A stretch of DNA of 34,711 nt, taken from assembly GCA_902776415.1 (NCBI GenBank), contig CACYPY010000012.1, positions 1 to 34,711 on the forward strand, given 5' to 3'. Position numbers and translations under genes: made by a program. The stretch comes from an uncultured Ruminobacter sp. (GTDB lineage Bacteria > Pseudomonadota > Gammaproteobacteria > Enterobacterales > Succinivibrionaceae). The notes beneath the pieces are model-generated. The model saw only the letters and a program-made list of their open reading frames with translations, was not told the origin of the DNA and did no database searches. Of this stretch, positions 1 through 8,433 are shown in pieces (the first letter of the stretch is position 1; each line of letters starts with the position of its first letter).

Positions 1-335
1 AAAGAGGCGTGCGGCTTTCCGGAGGACAAAGACAGCGGATTGCCATAGCCCGGGTGATTATCAGGAATTCCCCGATTCTGATTCTTGACGAGGCTACCTC
101 CGCTCTGGATTCCGAAATCGAGGACGTGGTCAGAAAGAATCTTGACGGCATAATGCAGGGAAAAACGGTAATTGCCATTGCGCACCGGCTGTCAACCATC
201 GCTGCCATGGACAGGCTCATTGTTCTTGACAGGGGAGTCATTGCCGAAGAGGGAACCCACGAGGAGCTTCTGGACAGGAACGGAATTTACGCAACCTTGT
301 GGCGAAAGCAGACCGGCGGCTTTCTGGGGCAGTAG
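1..335 (+). CDS. ABC transporter ATP-binding/permease protein, C-terminal fragment
   Basis: This is the end of an ABC exporter half-transporter whose start lies left of the window; the first complete codon is at position 3. The visible part is the distal half of the nucleotide-binding domain. It has the signature motif LSGGQRQR, the Walker B motif [12 protein letters not shown] followed by the D-loop, and the switch histidine in IAHRLST. Such proteins use ATP hydrolysis to export lipids, drugs or peptides across the inner membrane. The C-terminal ending ([12 protein letters not shown]) resembles fused TMD-NBD multidrug/lipid exporters of the MsbA/MdlB type, but the membrane domain that would show specificity is missing. 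The fragment has no frameshift. The substrate cannot be deduced. Confidence 0.9.
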   Translation, partial: RGVRLSGGQRQRIAIARVIIRNSPILILDEATSALDSEIEDVVRKNLDGIMQGKTVIAIAHRLSTIAAMDRLIVLDRGVIAEEGTHEELLDRNGIYATLWRKQTGGFLGQ

Positions 336-378
336 CGGGGCTGGCAGCGAAGTGTCCGGATGTTTTCAGGAACCGCTG

Positions 379-426
379 TTTTGGAATTGTTTTGGAATAG
401 TGCCGTTCAGATTGTATTTTTGGAAT
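379..426. repeat. Three copies of a 9-bp direct repeat TTTTGGAAT
   Basis: TTTTGGAAT occurs at 379-387, 390-398 and 418-426, in the 515-bp non-coding stretch after the ABC transporter stop. The spacings are 11 bp and 28 bp. The rest of 336-780 shows no gene or clear terminator. It could be a protein-binding site or chance low complexity. Confidence 0.5.
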
Positions 427-813
427 CACTCCAGATTTTAACATCGAAAATAAGACCCTGTCTGCCTTCAAAAGAAAGGAGAATCTTTTCTTCACATCTC
501 TGATATTCCTCATCGAAACTCAGACCTGCTTCGGGGATTAAGCATACAGTTCGGCGTTCAGGGAGAGTCGTATTTGATGTTTCCGGCGTTATTCCCGGTG
601 CCCCGTCCTGATTCTTTCATGCCTTCGTAACTTTTCAGAAAAACTCCTGTTATCAGGATTGTCATGCCGCATTGCTGTTCCGGTGTCCGCCTTTGAATTC
701 TTATTTTTCCGATAACATGTTTTTGGGGTTGGATGATATGTATTACTATCAGTGTTAAAAATATCTTATTTCACAATTTTTGTTATGATTACATGTATCA
801 TTTCTGCTATATC

Positions 814-822
814 TGTTATAAT
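814..822 (+). promoter_or_regulatory. Extended -10 promoter for the yebG-like gene
   Basis: A perfect TATAAT lies at 817-822 and is preceded by TG with one base between (TGTTATAAT), an extended -10 element that can work with a poor -35. No good -35 is seen. It sits in an AT-rich stretch about 29 bp upstream of the ATG at 851. CTGT at 813-816 overlaps it and could be half of a LexA site. Confidence 0.6.
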
Positions 823-850
823 TACAAGGTAACCACTTTTGGAGGTATGT

Positions 851-1216
851 ATGTCACATACGATGGCGATTGAATATGTAATAAGAAACAGCGAAGGTGA
901 AGAGGTGGCCAGATTTCAGGATCCGTCCGAAGCCCGGCGGTATGATCGGGTGCTTACGGCAGCGGAGCAGCTTTTTGATATGTTCCGGGGGATTCCGGCT
1001 CTGTCCGGGGTTGAAGATTCCGTTATGGACGAGGTGTCCTTTCAGATAGCCAAAAGAAGCGGGGACGTTATCCCCATTCTCAGCAAAATCGGCCGGGAGA
1101 AGACTCCGCAGCTTCGGAATGAACGGAAGGGCGGGGAACCTGCGGTTCCCGCCCGGGAAGAGACTGACGGGAGTGTCAGAACTCCTGCCAGGGAATCAAG
1201 GAAAAAGGTGGCCTGA
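851..1216 (+). CDS. yebG: YebG-like DNA-damage-associated protein
   Basis: The product is 121 residues. The first ~90 residues resemble E. coli YebG (96 residues, LexA-regulated, role in DNA repair unclear): a short beta-type start AIEYVIRNSEGEE, then SEARRYDRVLTAAEQLFD, and a later ISO-type helix ending in ILSKIGR, in the same order as YebG. The C-terminal ~30 residues are a polar extension rich in Arg, Glu and Pro that the short E. coli protein lacks. The start at 851 is chosen because GGAGG at 841-845 sits five bases upstream; an in-frame TTG at 839 lies before that site and is unlikely. The gene stands alone, with its own promoter and a downstream terminator at 1289-1317. The family call is from memory of YebG, not from a search. 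Confidence 0.65.
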   Translation: MSHTMAIEYVIRNSEGEEVARFQDPSEARRYDRVLTAAEQLFDMFRGIPALSGVEDSVMDEVSFQIAKRSGDVIPILSKIGREKTPQLRNERKGGEPAVPAREETDGSVRTPARESRKKVA

Positions 1217-1288
1217 GTTTCTGCTTTAATGAGATGAGCCGGAGAGACAGCGGAAGCGGAGTTCTGTCCGGCATGAAGGCATCAGGAT

Positions 1289-1317
1289 GCGGCACGGTGA
1301 TTGCCGCTTTTTGTTTT
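1289..1317 (+). terminator. Rho-independent terminator after the yebG-like gene
   Basis: A perfect 6-bp stem GCGGCA (1289-1294) / TGCCGC (1302-1307) with a 7-base loop is followed directly by TTTTTGTTTTT. It lies about 70 bp after the stop codon at 1216 and before the next gene on the same strand. Confidence 0.75.
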
Positions 1318-1424
1318 TGGACCGTGAGAATTTGCGCCCCGGGGATCGAATTATTGATAGAGCGGGTTTTCGGGAGTAGAATCCCGGAATCTTTTGATAT
1401 TTCATGATTCCTACAGGTTGCAAA

Positions 1425-2624
1425 ATGTCATCCAGAAAATTCAATGTCTACGGTTATACCCCGGAGAATCTGGCCGATGCCAGAAAATTTGAGACAAAAA
1501 AATCTGGAGAGATAATCTATATTGTCTGCCCTCATTGCAATAAAAAGGTTGATTCGCTTCCTGCGAGTTCCGAGCATGTAAATCCGAGTTTCCCGGGGAA
1601 TGCCCCTGCCAGAGATTTTTCCGAAGAGATAACCAGAAGGCCTGGAGCCGAGCTTAAATGCTGTCCGCACTGCGGCGGAGTTTTTCTGGATCCCCGGTTT
1701 CGCGAAGCTGCCATCGGAGGCCTGAAAATGCAGAAAAACTCCAGTTTTATTGCCAAACTGGCAATTCTGACAGTAGTTACTGCCGGACTGGGCGGTTATG
1801 CCTTCACTTCCTATCCCTCAAATTTTTCTTTTGTCGGGATTGACGACGTTGGCTGGCTCAGTATGAGAGTCCTGCCAGTGCTTTTGATGGTGGCGATCAT
1901 GCTGGGGGCGGGAATTTACTATATCAGGAAAGAAGGACTCTATAGTTCCCGCAACGAACTTCGGAACTCCGGGGCCCGTCTTAAGAATCCCGACTATCTC
2001 CGGGCCCTTCAGAGACTCGGACGTCCTCTGCCGGTAAAGTATCGCAACCTGATAAACGGCAATCCCGACGAAAACAGGATTTACCGGGTGTTTTCCGGAA
2101 GCTGCGAATTCTGCGGCTGTTTGCTGAAGGTTCCGGAAATGTGCTGCCACTTCGGAAGTCCGATTGCCACCTGTCCGCAATGCCGGATGACAACCTATGA
2201 TGAACGGCTGTGCGAACTGGCCGCCTATCCTCCGGAAATGCGGCAGGATAAATTCCGCACGGTTGTCGGCGGTATCGGATATGCCGCTACATCGGAAACA
2301 AAAAAAGCCTTTATATTCGGTATTGCAGCCGTTCTGGGATTTCTGGTTATGGGAATCCTGGTCTATTTCATCTTTTTGGTTCCGGAGGCTCCGGGACTGT
2401 TCGGATACTCTGCCGTTTTTCCCGGAAAGCTGCGGTTCCTTCTTCTGGTTGTTTCCGGCCTGGTAGTGTTTATCGGGGGGTACGGGTGTTTTCAGGCACT
2501 GTCCCGGATTGTCAGATTCCGGAAATTCTCTCATGGCACTTTTGAGAGCGAGTTAAGGGAGTCCGAGAGACGTCTTCGGGATCCGGATTACGCCGCAAAG
2601 GTAAAGGAGGCTATCAGCCTTTAG
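1425..2624 (+). CDS. Zinc-ribbon membrane protein of unknown function, paralog A
   Basis: The product is 399 residues and no named family is recognised. An N-terminal zinc-ribbon-like part has paired CxxC motifs at C35/C38 and C80/C83 (the second in CCPHCGGVFLD). Two hydrophobic segments follow near residues 108-130 and 142-167. A second ribbon has C227/C230 (CEFC) and C250/C253 (CPQC), and two more hydrophobic segments lie near 296-318 and 336-357. The pattern suggests an inner-membrane protein with two cytosolic metal-binding modules. The start at 1425 is supported by the paralog downstream, whose sequence around its start matches here (TACAGG, TGC, then ATG and TCCAGAAA); an in-frame ATG at 1404 is upstream of that conserved block. 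The gene lies 84 bp before the paralog's first possible start. Function unknown. Confidence 0.85.
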   Translation: MSSRKFNVYGYTPENLADARKFETKKSGEIIYIVCPHCNKKVDSLPASSEHVNPSFPGNAPARDFSEEITRRPGAELKCCPHCGGVFLDPRFREAAIGGLKMQKNSSFIAKLAILTVVTAGLGGYAFTSYPSNFSFVGIDDVGWLSMRVLPVLLMVAIMLGAGIYYIRKEGLYSSRNELRNSGARLKNPDYLRALQRLGRPLPVKYRNLINGNPDENRIYRVFSGSCEFCGCLLKVPEMCCHFGSPIATCPQCRMTTYDERLCELAAYPPEMRQDKFRTVVGGIGYAATSETKKAFIFGIAAVLGFLVMGILVYFIFLVPEAPGLFGYSAVFPGKLRFLLLVVSGLVVFIGGYGCFQALSRIVRFRKFSHGTFESELRESERRLRDPDYAAKVKEAISL

Positions 2625-2786
2625 GATGCTGAAATACAGCTTTTGTAACTCGGGAAGGTTTTTCCGGCAGATCTGATAATTTCCGAATCAGCCTCGGGAC
2701 CTGCCGTTATGAAGAGCATTGAACCGGCGGGGTTCAGGGGAAGAATTCCGGAGTTTTTTTGCTTTGCGATTTTTACAGGATGCAGG

Positions 2787-4163
2787 ATGTACTCCAGAAA
2801 TATTTATGTCTGCGGTTATTCTCCGGACAAACTGGCAAATGCCAGAATATGTGAAACCGAATATTCAGGCATATATGAATTAATCCTTTGCCCTCATTGC
2901 GGGGAAAAGCAGGATCGGATTGTGCGTCCGGAACATAAAATTCTGAACAGGATTTTGTCCGATGAGAGGATAAGAATGACCGGAACCGAACGTAAATGCT
3001 GTCCTCACTGCGGCGGAGTTTTTCTGGATTCAGGGAGACATGAATATATCCTCTGCCCTCATTGCGGGAAAAAGCAGAACCGGATTGTGCGTCCGGAGCA
3101 TGCAATTCTGAACAGGTTTTTGTCCGATGAGAGGAAAAAAATGACCGGAAGCGAGCTTAAATGCTGTCCTTCCTGTGGCGGTGTTTTTCTGGATCCCCGG
3201 TTCAGAGAGAAGGCGATCGGAGGTGGTTACGGACGGAAAAAGAGAGTTTCCGAAACACATCGCGGTATTCTGCTCAGATCGCTGATGGTGCCGATACTTT
3301 TCATCAGCTTTTATTCAGTTTTCAGTAAGGATTTTATTCAAACGGTTCTGAGGAACGGACTCTATGCGGGACTGGAGCTTGATATAGTGCTTTTTACATC
3401 GGCAGTTATGATGGCAGCTGCTTACTGGCACCTGAAAAAGAAAATGGTTGGTGATAATTTGCCTGACAATGAACTGGACAGTTCCAAAACCAGACTTAAA
3501 AATCCCGACTATCTCAGAGCTCTTGAGAGACTTGGGCGGGGGTTACCGGTCAGGTACCTTAACGAAATTAACGCCATGCCCGACGACAGAAGGATTTTTC
3601 GGGTGCTGTCAGGTCAATGCGAATACTGCGGCTTTCTTCTGACGGATTCGGCAGCACGGCACCGTTTCGGAAGATCCGTTACCGTCTGTCCGCAATGCCG
3701 GATGCCTGTCTATGATAATCGGGTGTGTGAGCTTGCCGCCTATCCTCCCGCGATGCGGCATAAAAAATATGACGACATTGCCCGTGATATTAAATCTCAG
3801 TTGGCTTCGGAAAGAATATTTTCCTTTAAATTTGGAATTGCGGCCTCTGCGGTGGTTCTGGTTTTGGGAATTCTGATGTTTTTGACGCCTTTTGTTCTTC
3901 AGGTTCCGGGATGGCTGAGTCATTTGCTATCAGAAATTTCTGCTTTTCCGCTGTTATTCGGAGGAATAGGATGTTATGTTTTCCTGCTGGAGTATGTCAG
4001 ATACCGGCAAATGAACTGCGGGGTTTTTGAAAGGGAGCTTATGGAGTCCGAGAGGCGGCTTCGGGATTCCGATTATGCCTGGAAAGCGAGAAAAGCCGTC
4101 AGTTTTTATGAAAGCGATGAGAGCAGTTATTTAAAGGGAAAAGATCCGGAACGGCATATTTAA
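2787..4163 (+). CDS. Zinc-ribbon membrane protein of unknown function, paralog B with duplicated ribbon
   Basis: The product is 458 residues and is a tandem paralog of the preceding gene: same opening (SRNIYVCGYSPDKLANAR), same later ribbon (CEYCGF ... CPQCRM), same four hydrophobic segments and same ending (ESERRLRDSDYA). It is longer because the N-terminal ribbon is doubled: residues 34-88 and 89-143 are two copies of a 55-residue unit, giving CxxC pairs at C35/38, C72/75, C90/93 and C127/130. The start at 2787 follows GGATGCAGG and matches the paralog's start. An in-frame ATG at 2709 would add 26 residues that the paralog does not support. The pair looks like a gene duplication followed by an internal duplication. 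Function unknown. Confidence 0.85.
   Translation: MYSRNIYVCGYSPDKLANARICETEYSGIYELILCPHCGEKQDRIVRPEHKILNRILSDERIRMTGTERKCCPHCGGVFLDSGRHEYILCPHCGKKQNRIVRPEHAILNRFLSDERKKMTGSELKCCPSCGGVFLDPRFREKAIGGGYGRKKRVSETHRGILLRSLMVPILFISFYSVFSKDFIQTVLRNGLYAGLELDIVLFTSAVMMAAAYWHLKKKMVGDNLPDNELDSSKTRLKNPDYLRALERLGRGLPVRYLNEINAMPDDRRIFRVLSGQCEYCGFLLTDSAARHRFGRSVTVCPQCRMPVYDNRVCELAAYPPAMRHKKYDDIARDIKSQLASERIFSFKFGIAASAVVLVLGILMFLTPFVLQVPGWLSHLLSEISAFPLLFGGIGCYVFLLEYVRYRQMNCGVFERELMESERRLRDSDYAWKARKAVSFYESDESSYLKGKDPERHI
2891..3220 (+). repeat. In-frame 165-bp tandem duplication inside paralog B
   Basis: The sequence beginning CCCTCATTGCGGG at 2891 recurs at 3056, a period of 165 bp or 55 codons. Long blocks are nearly identical, for example CGGATTGTGCGTCCGGA in both copies. 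Differences are scattered, so the duplication is not brand new. It adds two extra CxxC pairs. Confidence 0.85.
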
Positions 4164-4233
4164 AGCGTTTTCTGCCTGCGATTCGTTGCGGACGGCGATT
4201 TACAGCCCCTGAAGACGGTCATAATATGTGATA

Positions 4234-4261
4234 TTGATCATACTTGCAAATGTAGTAAAAT
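4234..4261 (+). promoter_or_regulatory. Candidate promoter for folE
   Basis: TTGATC at 4234-4239 and TAAAAT at 4256-4261 are separated by 16 bp, a reasonable sigma-70 match. The -10 ends 24 bp before the folE ATG at 4286. No terminator separates it from paralog B. Confidence 0.5.
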
Positions 4262-4285
4262 ATGCGCAGTTTCAGGAGGCAGAAT

Positions 4286-4936
4286 ATGACCGAGATCAGC
4301 AAAGAGGCGGAGCTTGTCCGTTCGGCTCTGATAAAAGCAGGGCTGGAGACTCCTCTCACCAGGGTTGACATGAACAGCGATCAGCAGAAGGAGCAGATTG
4401 CCGGGCATTTCAGGTCCGTCATGCAGATTCTGGGACTGGATCTTTCTGACGATTCCCTGGAAAAAACTCCCGAGCGGATAGCAAGAATGTACGTGGACGA
4501 GATTTTTTCCGGCCTGGATTACGCGAATTTTCCGAAAATCACCGTTATCGAAAACAAAATGCATGTGGATGAAATGGTAAAGGTCCGGGATATCACCATG
4601 ACCAGCACCTGCGAGCACCATTTTGTTACCATTGACGGACATGCCAAGGTGGCGTACATGCCCAACAGGAAGGTTATCGGGCTTTCCAAGATCAACCGCA
4701 TCGTGAAGTTTTTTGCGAGGCGACCGCAGGTTCAGGAACGGCTTACGAGGCAGATTCTGGTGGCGTTGCAGACTCTGCTGGAAACCGAAAATGTGGCGGT
4801 TTCCATAACGGCAACCCATTACTGCGTCAAAGCACGTGGTGTTGAGGATCCTACCAGCGCCACCACCACCACGGCCCTGGGAGGCTTCTTCAAGAAGAAC
4901 CCGGCATCAAGACATGAATTTCTTACCGATGATTAA
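4286..4936 (+). CDS. folE: GTP cyclohydrolase I (FolE type)
   Basis: The product is 216 residues, close to the usual ~220. It converts GTP to 7,8-dihydroneopterin triphosphate, the first step to tetrahydrofolate (and other pterins), in the cytosol as a homodecamer. The zinc ligands of type IA enzymes are present: C109 and H112 in TSTCEHHF, and C180 in THYCVKARG. The family block [12 protein letters not shown] is near the end. The start at 4286 is fixed by AGGAGG at 4274-4279 six bases upstream; an in-frame ATG at 4262 precedes that site. The 3' end overlaps the next gene's possible starts at 4914 and 4929, suggesting co-transcription with the surface-sugar genes downstream, although no functional link is known. 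Confidence 0.95.
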   Translation: MTEISKEAELVRSALIKAGLETPLTRVDMNSDQQKEQIAGHFRSVMQILGLDLSDDSLEKTPERIARMYVDEIFSGLDYANFPKITVIENKMHVDEMVKVRDITMTSTCEHHFVTIDGHAKVAYMPNRKVIGLSKINRIVKFFARRPQVQERLTRQILVALQTLLETENVAVSITATHYCVKARGVEDPTSATTTTALGGFFKKNPASRHEFLTDD

Positions 4937-5501
4937 GGGCTTTTGGGGAGGCGGTGTCAGAACCGCCTTTACTTTTATGGCATTTCTGCTGGCCTTTTCA
5001 GGAATAGCTTTTCTTGCCGTTTACTACTTCTATGTGCTGTCGCTGTACCGGGAACGCGATGTCTCGGAAGCCTATGAGGATTATTTCATCAGCCGGAAAA
5101 TCCGTTTCTGGAATCGCTATCAGAATCTTTATGTGATACCGGGGCGCATCTACAGCACAGTTTCCGAGCGGCCGTCGTTTTTCGGGAGGGAGAATGTCTT
5201 TCCTCCGGAGAAGGACAGCAACGGACTTGAGATTCGGGATCTGGTGCCGCTTCGTTTCAAGCTCTATTCCTGCAGCGAGAGCTATTCCCTGAAGATCCGG
5301 GTTGTTAACGACCGTCCGGGACATCTGGATCTTCTGGCCGGAAAACAGTCCTACGAATCAGTCCTGGAAATCCCGGGAGTTAACGAGGTGCTGTTTCCCG
5401 TGCCGGCTGAGGAACTGTCCTGCGTTCCGGGAGATACCCTGGAGCTGTTTCTGAGGACACAGCATCCGGTAAAGGTGTTAAGTGTGGGGTTTGTAAGATG
5501 A
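4914..5501 (+). CDS. Unknown single-pass membrane protein
   Basis: The product is about 195 residues. It has one hydrophobic segment near residues 17-46 ([20 protein letters not shown] is its core), then a soluble C-terminal part of about 140 residues with no motif I recognise. The topology fits an inner-membrane anchor with a periplasmic domain. The start is uncertain: ATG at 4914 overlaps folE by 23 bases and ATG at 4929 by 8; neither has a strong ribosome-binding site, which would fit translational coupling to folE. The stop overlaps the next gene's ATG (ATGA at 5498-5501), so it is probably made together with the GT2 enzyme and may assist it. Function unknown. Confidence 0.75.
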   Translation: MNFLPMIKGFWGGGVRTAFTFMAFLLAFSGIAFLAVYYFYVLSLYRERDVSEAYEDYFISRKIRFWNRYQNLYVIPGRIYSTVSERPSFFGRENVFPPEKDSNGLEIRDLVPLRFKLYSCSESYSLKIRVVNDRPGHLDLLAGKQSYESVLEIPGVNEVLFPVPAEELSCVPGDTLELFLRTQHPVKVLSVGFVR

Positions 5502-6517
5502 ATAACAATAATGACGATTATACGGTTTCCATGCTGATTCCCGTTTATAACGAGGAAGCCACCATCACCAGGTTTTACGAGGAGGTTTCCCGGGTGACGG
5601 AGCCGGTCGGGGAGCATCTGGAGTTTGTTTTCATAAACGACGGCAGCACCGACAACAGCGTTGCCATTATCAGGGAGCTTATAAAAAGGGATTCCCGGGT
5701 GGCACTTATTAATTTTTCCAGGAACTTCGGCAAGGAATCGGCCATGACCGCAGGGCTTCGCAGTGTAAAAAGCGCTGCCGTGATCCCCATTGACGTGGAT
5801 CTTCAGGATCCCCCGGAGCTGATTCTGACCTTTATCAGAGAATGGCGGGAGCACGGCTATCATACGGTGTACGGGATTCGGGCCGACAGAACCCGGGATT
5901 CCTTCATGAAGAGGCTCACAGCCGGCTGGTTTTACCGGATCTTCAATATGCTGAGCGCCCGGGTTAAGCTTCCTGAAAATGTCGGCGATTTCCGGCTTAT
6001 TGACAGGAAGGTTATCGATGCCATCAAGGATCTGCCGGAACGCGATCGTTTTATGAAGGGCATCTTCGCCTGGGCCGGTTTTTCCAGTCATGGTGTTCCT
6101 TATGAAAGACCGGCCAGATCCGGCGGCAGATCCAAGTTCAATTACTGGAAGCTCTGGAATTTTGCCCTGGACGGGATATTCAGCTTTTCATCGGCGCCGC
6201 TCAGGATCTGGAGCTATCTCGGCGGTTTTCTGGGGATGATCAGCGCCATTTACATGATCTACATCATTTCCAAAACCATTTTTCTGGGAGTGGACACCCC
6301 GGGATATGCTTCCACTATGGCGGTGATTCTTTTTTTGGGATCGGTACAGCTTATCTCCATCGGAGTTCTTGGCGAATATATCGGCCGGATATTCATGGAA
6401 GTGAAAAGGCGTCCGGTTTATGTGATAAACGAAATTGAGGGCGGCCGTACCGGGACCGGATTTATCAAATCCGGAACTGACGGAGCCGCAGGAGAGTCCG
6501 GAAATCGGAAGGACTGA
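5498..6517 (+). CDS. GtrB-like family 2 glycosyltransferase (polyprenyl-phosphate sugar transferase)
   Basis: The product is 339 residues. The N-terminal half is a GT-A domain: SMLIPVYNEE opening, INDGSTD near residues 47-52, and the metal-binding DVD at 99-101 in IDVDLQDPPE. The C-terminal part has two membrane segments (near 222-250 and 263-285, the latter ending in GVLGEYIGRIF), typical of the DPM1/GtrB/ArnC group. Such enzymes transfer a sugar from a nucleotide donor to undecaprenyl phosphate on the cytosolic face of the inner membrane. It overlaps the preceding gene by 4 bases and is followed by a GtrA flippase and a GT-C enzyme, completing a lipid-linked-sugar module that decorates a surface glycan. 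The sugar cannot be deduced. Confidence 0.9.
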   Translation: MNNNNDDYTVSMLIPVYNEEATITRFYEEVSRVTEPVGEHLEFVFINDGSTDNSVAIIRELIKRDSRVALINFSRNFGKESAMTAGLRSVKSAAVIPIDVDLQDPPELILTFIREWREHGYHTVYGIRADRTRDSFMKRLTAGWFYRIFNMLSARVKLPENVGDFRLIDRKVIDAIKDLPERDRFMKGIFAWAGFSSHGVPYERPARSGGRSKFNYWKLWNFALDGIFSFSSAPLRIWSYLGGFLGMISAIYMIYIISKTIFLGVDTPGYASTMAVILFLGSVQLISIGVLGEYIGRIFMEVKRRPVYVINEIEGGRTGTGFIKSGTDGAAGESGNRKD

Positions 6518-6541
6518 TTCCGGAAGCAGTGCGTTATTAAT

Positions 6542-6576
6542 GAAACTGTTTAACGTACTTCTGAGAAACTGTTTAA
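6542..6576 (+). repeat. Two perfect 12-bp direct repeats before the gtrA-like gene
   Basis: GAAACTGTTTAA occurs at 6542-6553 and 6565-6576, 23 bp apart start to start (about two helical turns). They fill most of the 80-bp gap between the GT2 gene and the GtrA gene. They may be an operator; no promoter is obvious. Confidence 0.6.
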
Positions 6577-6597
6577 TTTGAAAAAGGGTGCTTAAAA

Positions 6598-7128
6598 TTG
6601 CTGTTTCAATTATCTGAAAGCTCCTCCTTCGGCATGGCGGAGTTTTTCCGGATTATCAGATTTGTCATGGTTGGAGGACTGGCGACGCTTACCGATCTTG
6701 CGGTCAGCTTTCTTTTGGTTTCTGTTGCCGGTTCCGCAGCCCTGGCCGGATTTCTGGCGTTCGCAGGAATTCCCGAAGCCGTGACATTGCGGCACTTCGA
6801 GGAAATTGTCACGGTACTGGCTTTTCTTGCAGCCTTCGGGGTTTCATATTACGGACATACGTCAGTGACCTTCCATGCCGCCAGGTCTCTGGCGGTGCTC
6901 CTGAAAATGCTGCTGGTGTCAGCCGGTGCCATGCTGCTCCGGGCGGTTTCCGTTTATGTGATAAAGCAGCTTCTGGGCTGGGGAGAGTCCGGAGCTCCGG
7001 TGTATGGGATCAATGCCGGACTACTGGAGTTCTCCATAAGCGCCTCCTATATTCCGCTTCTGGCATCCATGGTGCTGGTCACTGCCGTGAGCTATTTTCT
7101 TTTCAGGTATTGGGTATTTCGGTCATGA
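6598..7128 (+). CDS. GtrA-family membrane flippase
   Basis: The product is up to 176 residues with four hydrophobic segments. The first starts with FFRIIRFVMVGGLATLTDLA, the hallmark opening of GtrA proteins (FxxxGxxxT). The protein ends VSYFLFRYWVFRS, matching the GtrA ending (F.WVF). GtrA proteins are thought to flip undecaprenyl-phosphate-linked sugars to the periplasm for a GT-C enzyme. It is longer than usual (about 120-150) because of a loop between segments 1 and 2 (around residues 45-65). The start is TTG at 6598 with AGGG nine bases upstream; ATG at 6634 is the alternative but has no ribosome-binding site. The stop overlaps the next ATG (ATGA at 7125-7128). Confidence 0.85.
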   Translation: MLFQLSESSSFGMAEFFRIIRFVMVGGLATLTDLAVSFLLVSVAGSAALAGFLAFAGIPEAVTLRHFEEIVTVLAFLAAFGVSYYGHTSVTFHAARSLAVLLKMLLVSAGAMLLRAVSVYVIKQLLGWGESGAPVYGINAGLLEFSISASYIPLLASMVLVTAVSYFLFRYWVFRS

Positions 7129-8381
7129 CTGCCGCGGCTGAGAATTCCGAAAGCACCCTTGCGGGGAAGCCACTGCCGGAGAATGGCGGATTTTCCGCTC
7201 CCGAAGGAAAAAATTTTGGATCCCGGACCGCAAAGGTTCTGAAAGTCATGGTGAAGGCGCTTCTGCTCTTTCTGGCAACAAGACTGGCTCTGTACCTCCT
7301 GGCATATCTCAGCGTGGTGATATATCCCGGAGAGGTTCAGATGGTTTCCGGAAAGCCCTTTGAATCTCCCGGGGCCGTGGCCGATGACGTCATGAACATG
7401 TTCTGCCAGTTTGACTGCAAATGGTTCATGTCCATCGCCATTTCCGGTTACGAAGCCTATCCCAGTCATCTGACCACCGGTCATGCCGCAAACTGGGCCT
7501 TTCTGCCCATGTATCCGCTCCTGGGGCGTTATCTTTCGGATTTTACCGGGGGAAATATCCTTCCGGCGTTTTACCTGATATCCGGCATTTCATGCTATAT
7601 CGGGCTTTTGCTTTGGATATACCTTCTTAAAATGTTCCGGCTTTCGTATGAAACACGGCTGGCCGGAGCTTTTTTCTACTGCGTGCTTCCCTACAGCGTG
7701 TATTTTATCGCCCCCTACACCGAAAGCCTGTTTATGATGTTCACCATCGCGGCCTTTATTCTGGCCATGAAGGAACGCTATCTCGGCGCTGCGCTCTGTG
7801 CCATGGCAATGGTGGCCACCAAGAATATCGGGGTGATGTTTGTTTTTCCGCTGGCCATTCTGTTCTGGCAGCATAACGGCTTTCGGGCATTTTTTAAATT
7901 CAGAAGCCTGAAAACTGCCGTATTCTGGCTTTCCTTCATGCTGGTGCCGCTTCCCATGTTTGTTTTTCAGAACTGGCTCTGGTACAGTACCGGGGATGCT
8001 CTGGCCTTCAAGAACATTCAGCTGGCCTGGGGGCGCATGATGGGGAATCCCTTCATGCACATGCTGGAGGGGTTCGGAACCGGCGGCTACAAGGCTTATT
8101 TTGCGGCATTTTTTGCGGGATGCTTTATTCCCATTGCGTATCTTTTATTCAGGAAGCGCTATGCCGAGGGTTTTTTTCTGCTTTTGGGGGCTCTCGTTCC
8201 CGTATCCACCGGCGTCAACGCCATTCCCCGCTATATGTTCGGCATGATGCCCATGCTTTTGGCCTTCACGCTGATGGCGGAGGGGCGGCCGTGGTTTCGG
8301 GATCTGCTTCTGACAATATCCGGAATGCTGGCCGTGTTTATTTCAATAGCCTGGGTGCACGGGGAATTTTTTACCGTCTGA
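7125..8381 (+). CDS. PIG-V-like GT-C glycosyltransferase
   Basis: The product is 418 residues with about ten hydrophobic segments after a ~35-residue soluble N-terminus. The first periplasmic loop has FDCKWFMSIAISGY, close to the acidic motif of the PIG-V-like mannosyltransferase family (WDxxWYxxIAxxGY), where the acidic residue is catalytic. A following APYTESLFM segment also fits that family. These enzymes take a sugar from a polyprenyl-phosphate donor on the periplasmic side. The start at 7125 overlaps the gtrA stop; in-frame starts further up lie inside gtrA. With the GT2 and GtrA genes it forms a three-step module: make, flip, transfer. The acceptor (O-antigen, lipid A core or other glycan) is unknown. 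Confidence 0.8.
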   Translation: MTAAAENSESTLAGKPLPENGGFSAPEGKNFGSRTAKVLKVMVKALLLFLATRLALYLLAYLSVVIYPGEVQMVSGKPFESPGAVADDVMNMFCQFDCKWFMSIAISGYEAYPSHLTTGHAANWAFLPMYPLLGRYLSDFTGGNILPAFYLISGISCYIGLLLWIYLLKMFRLSYETRLAGAFFYCVLPYSVYFIAPYTESLFMMFTIAAFILAMKERYLGAALCAMAMVATKNIGVMFVFPLAILFWQHNGFRAFFKFRSLKTAVFWLSFMLVPLPMFVFQNWLWYSTGDALAFKNIQLAWGRMMGNPFMHMLEGFGTGGYKAYFAAFFAGCFIPIAYLLFRKRYAEGFFLLLGALVPVSTGVNAIPRYMFGMMPMLLAFTLMAEGRPWFRDLLLTISGMLAVFISIAWVHGEFFTV

Positions 8382-8433
8382 AACAACAGCAGTCCCTTTT
8401 CGGAAAACTGCGGAACATTACTGGAGATATACC

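Noticed and set aside
336..838. tRNA or other RNA gene in the long gap after the ABC transporter gene
   Set aside because: No cloverleaf, T-loop signature or known RNA motif was found by eye; none was found elsewhere in the window either.
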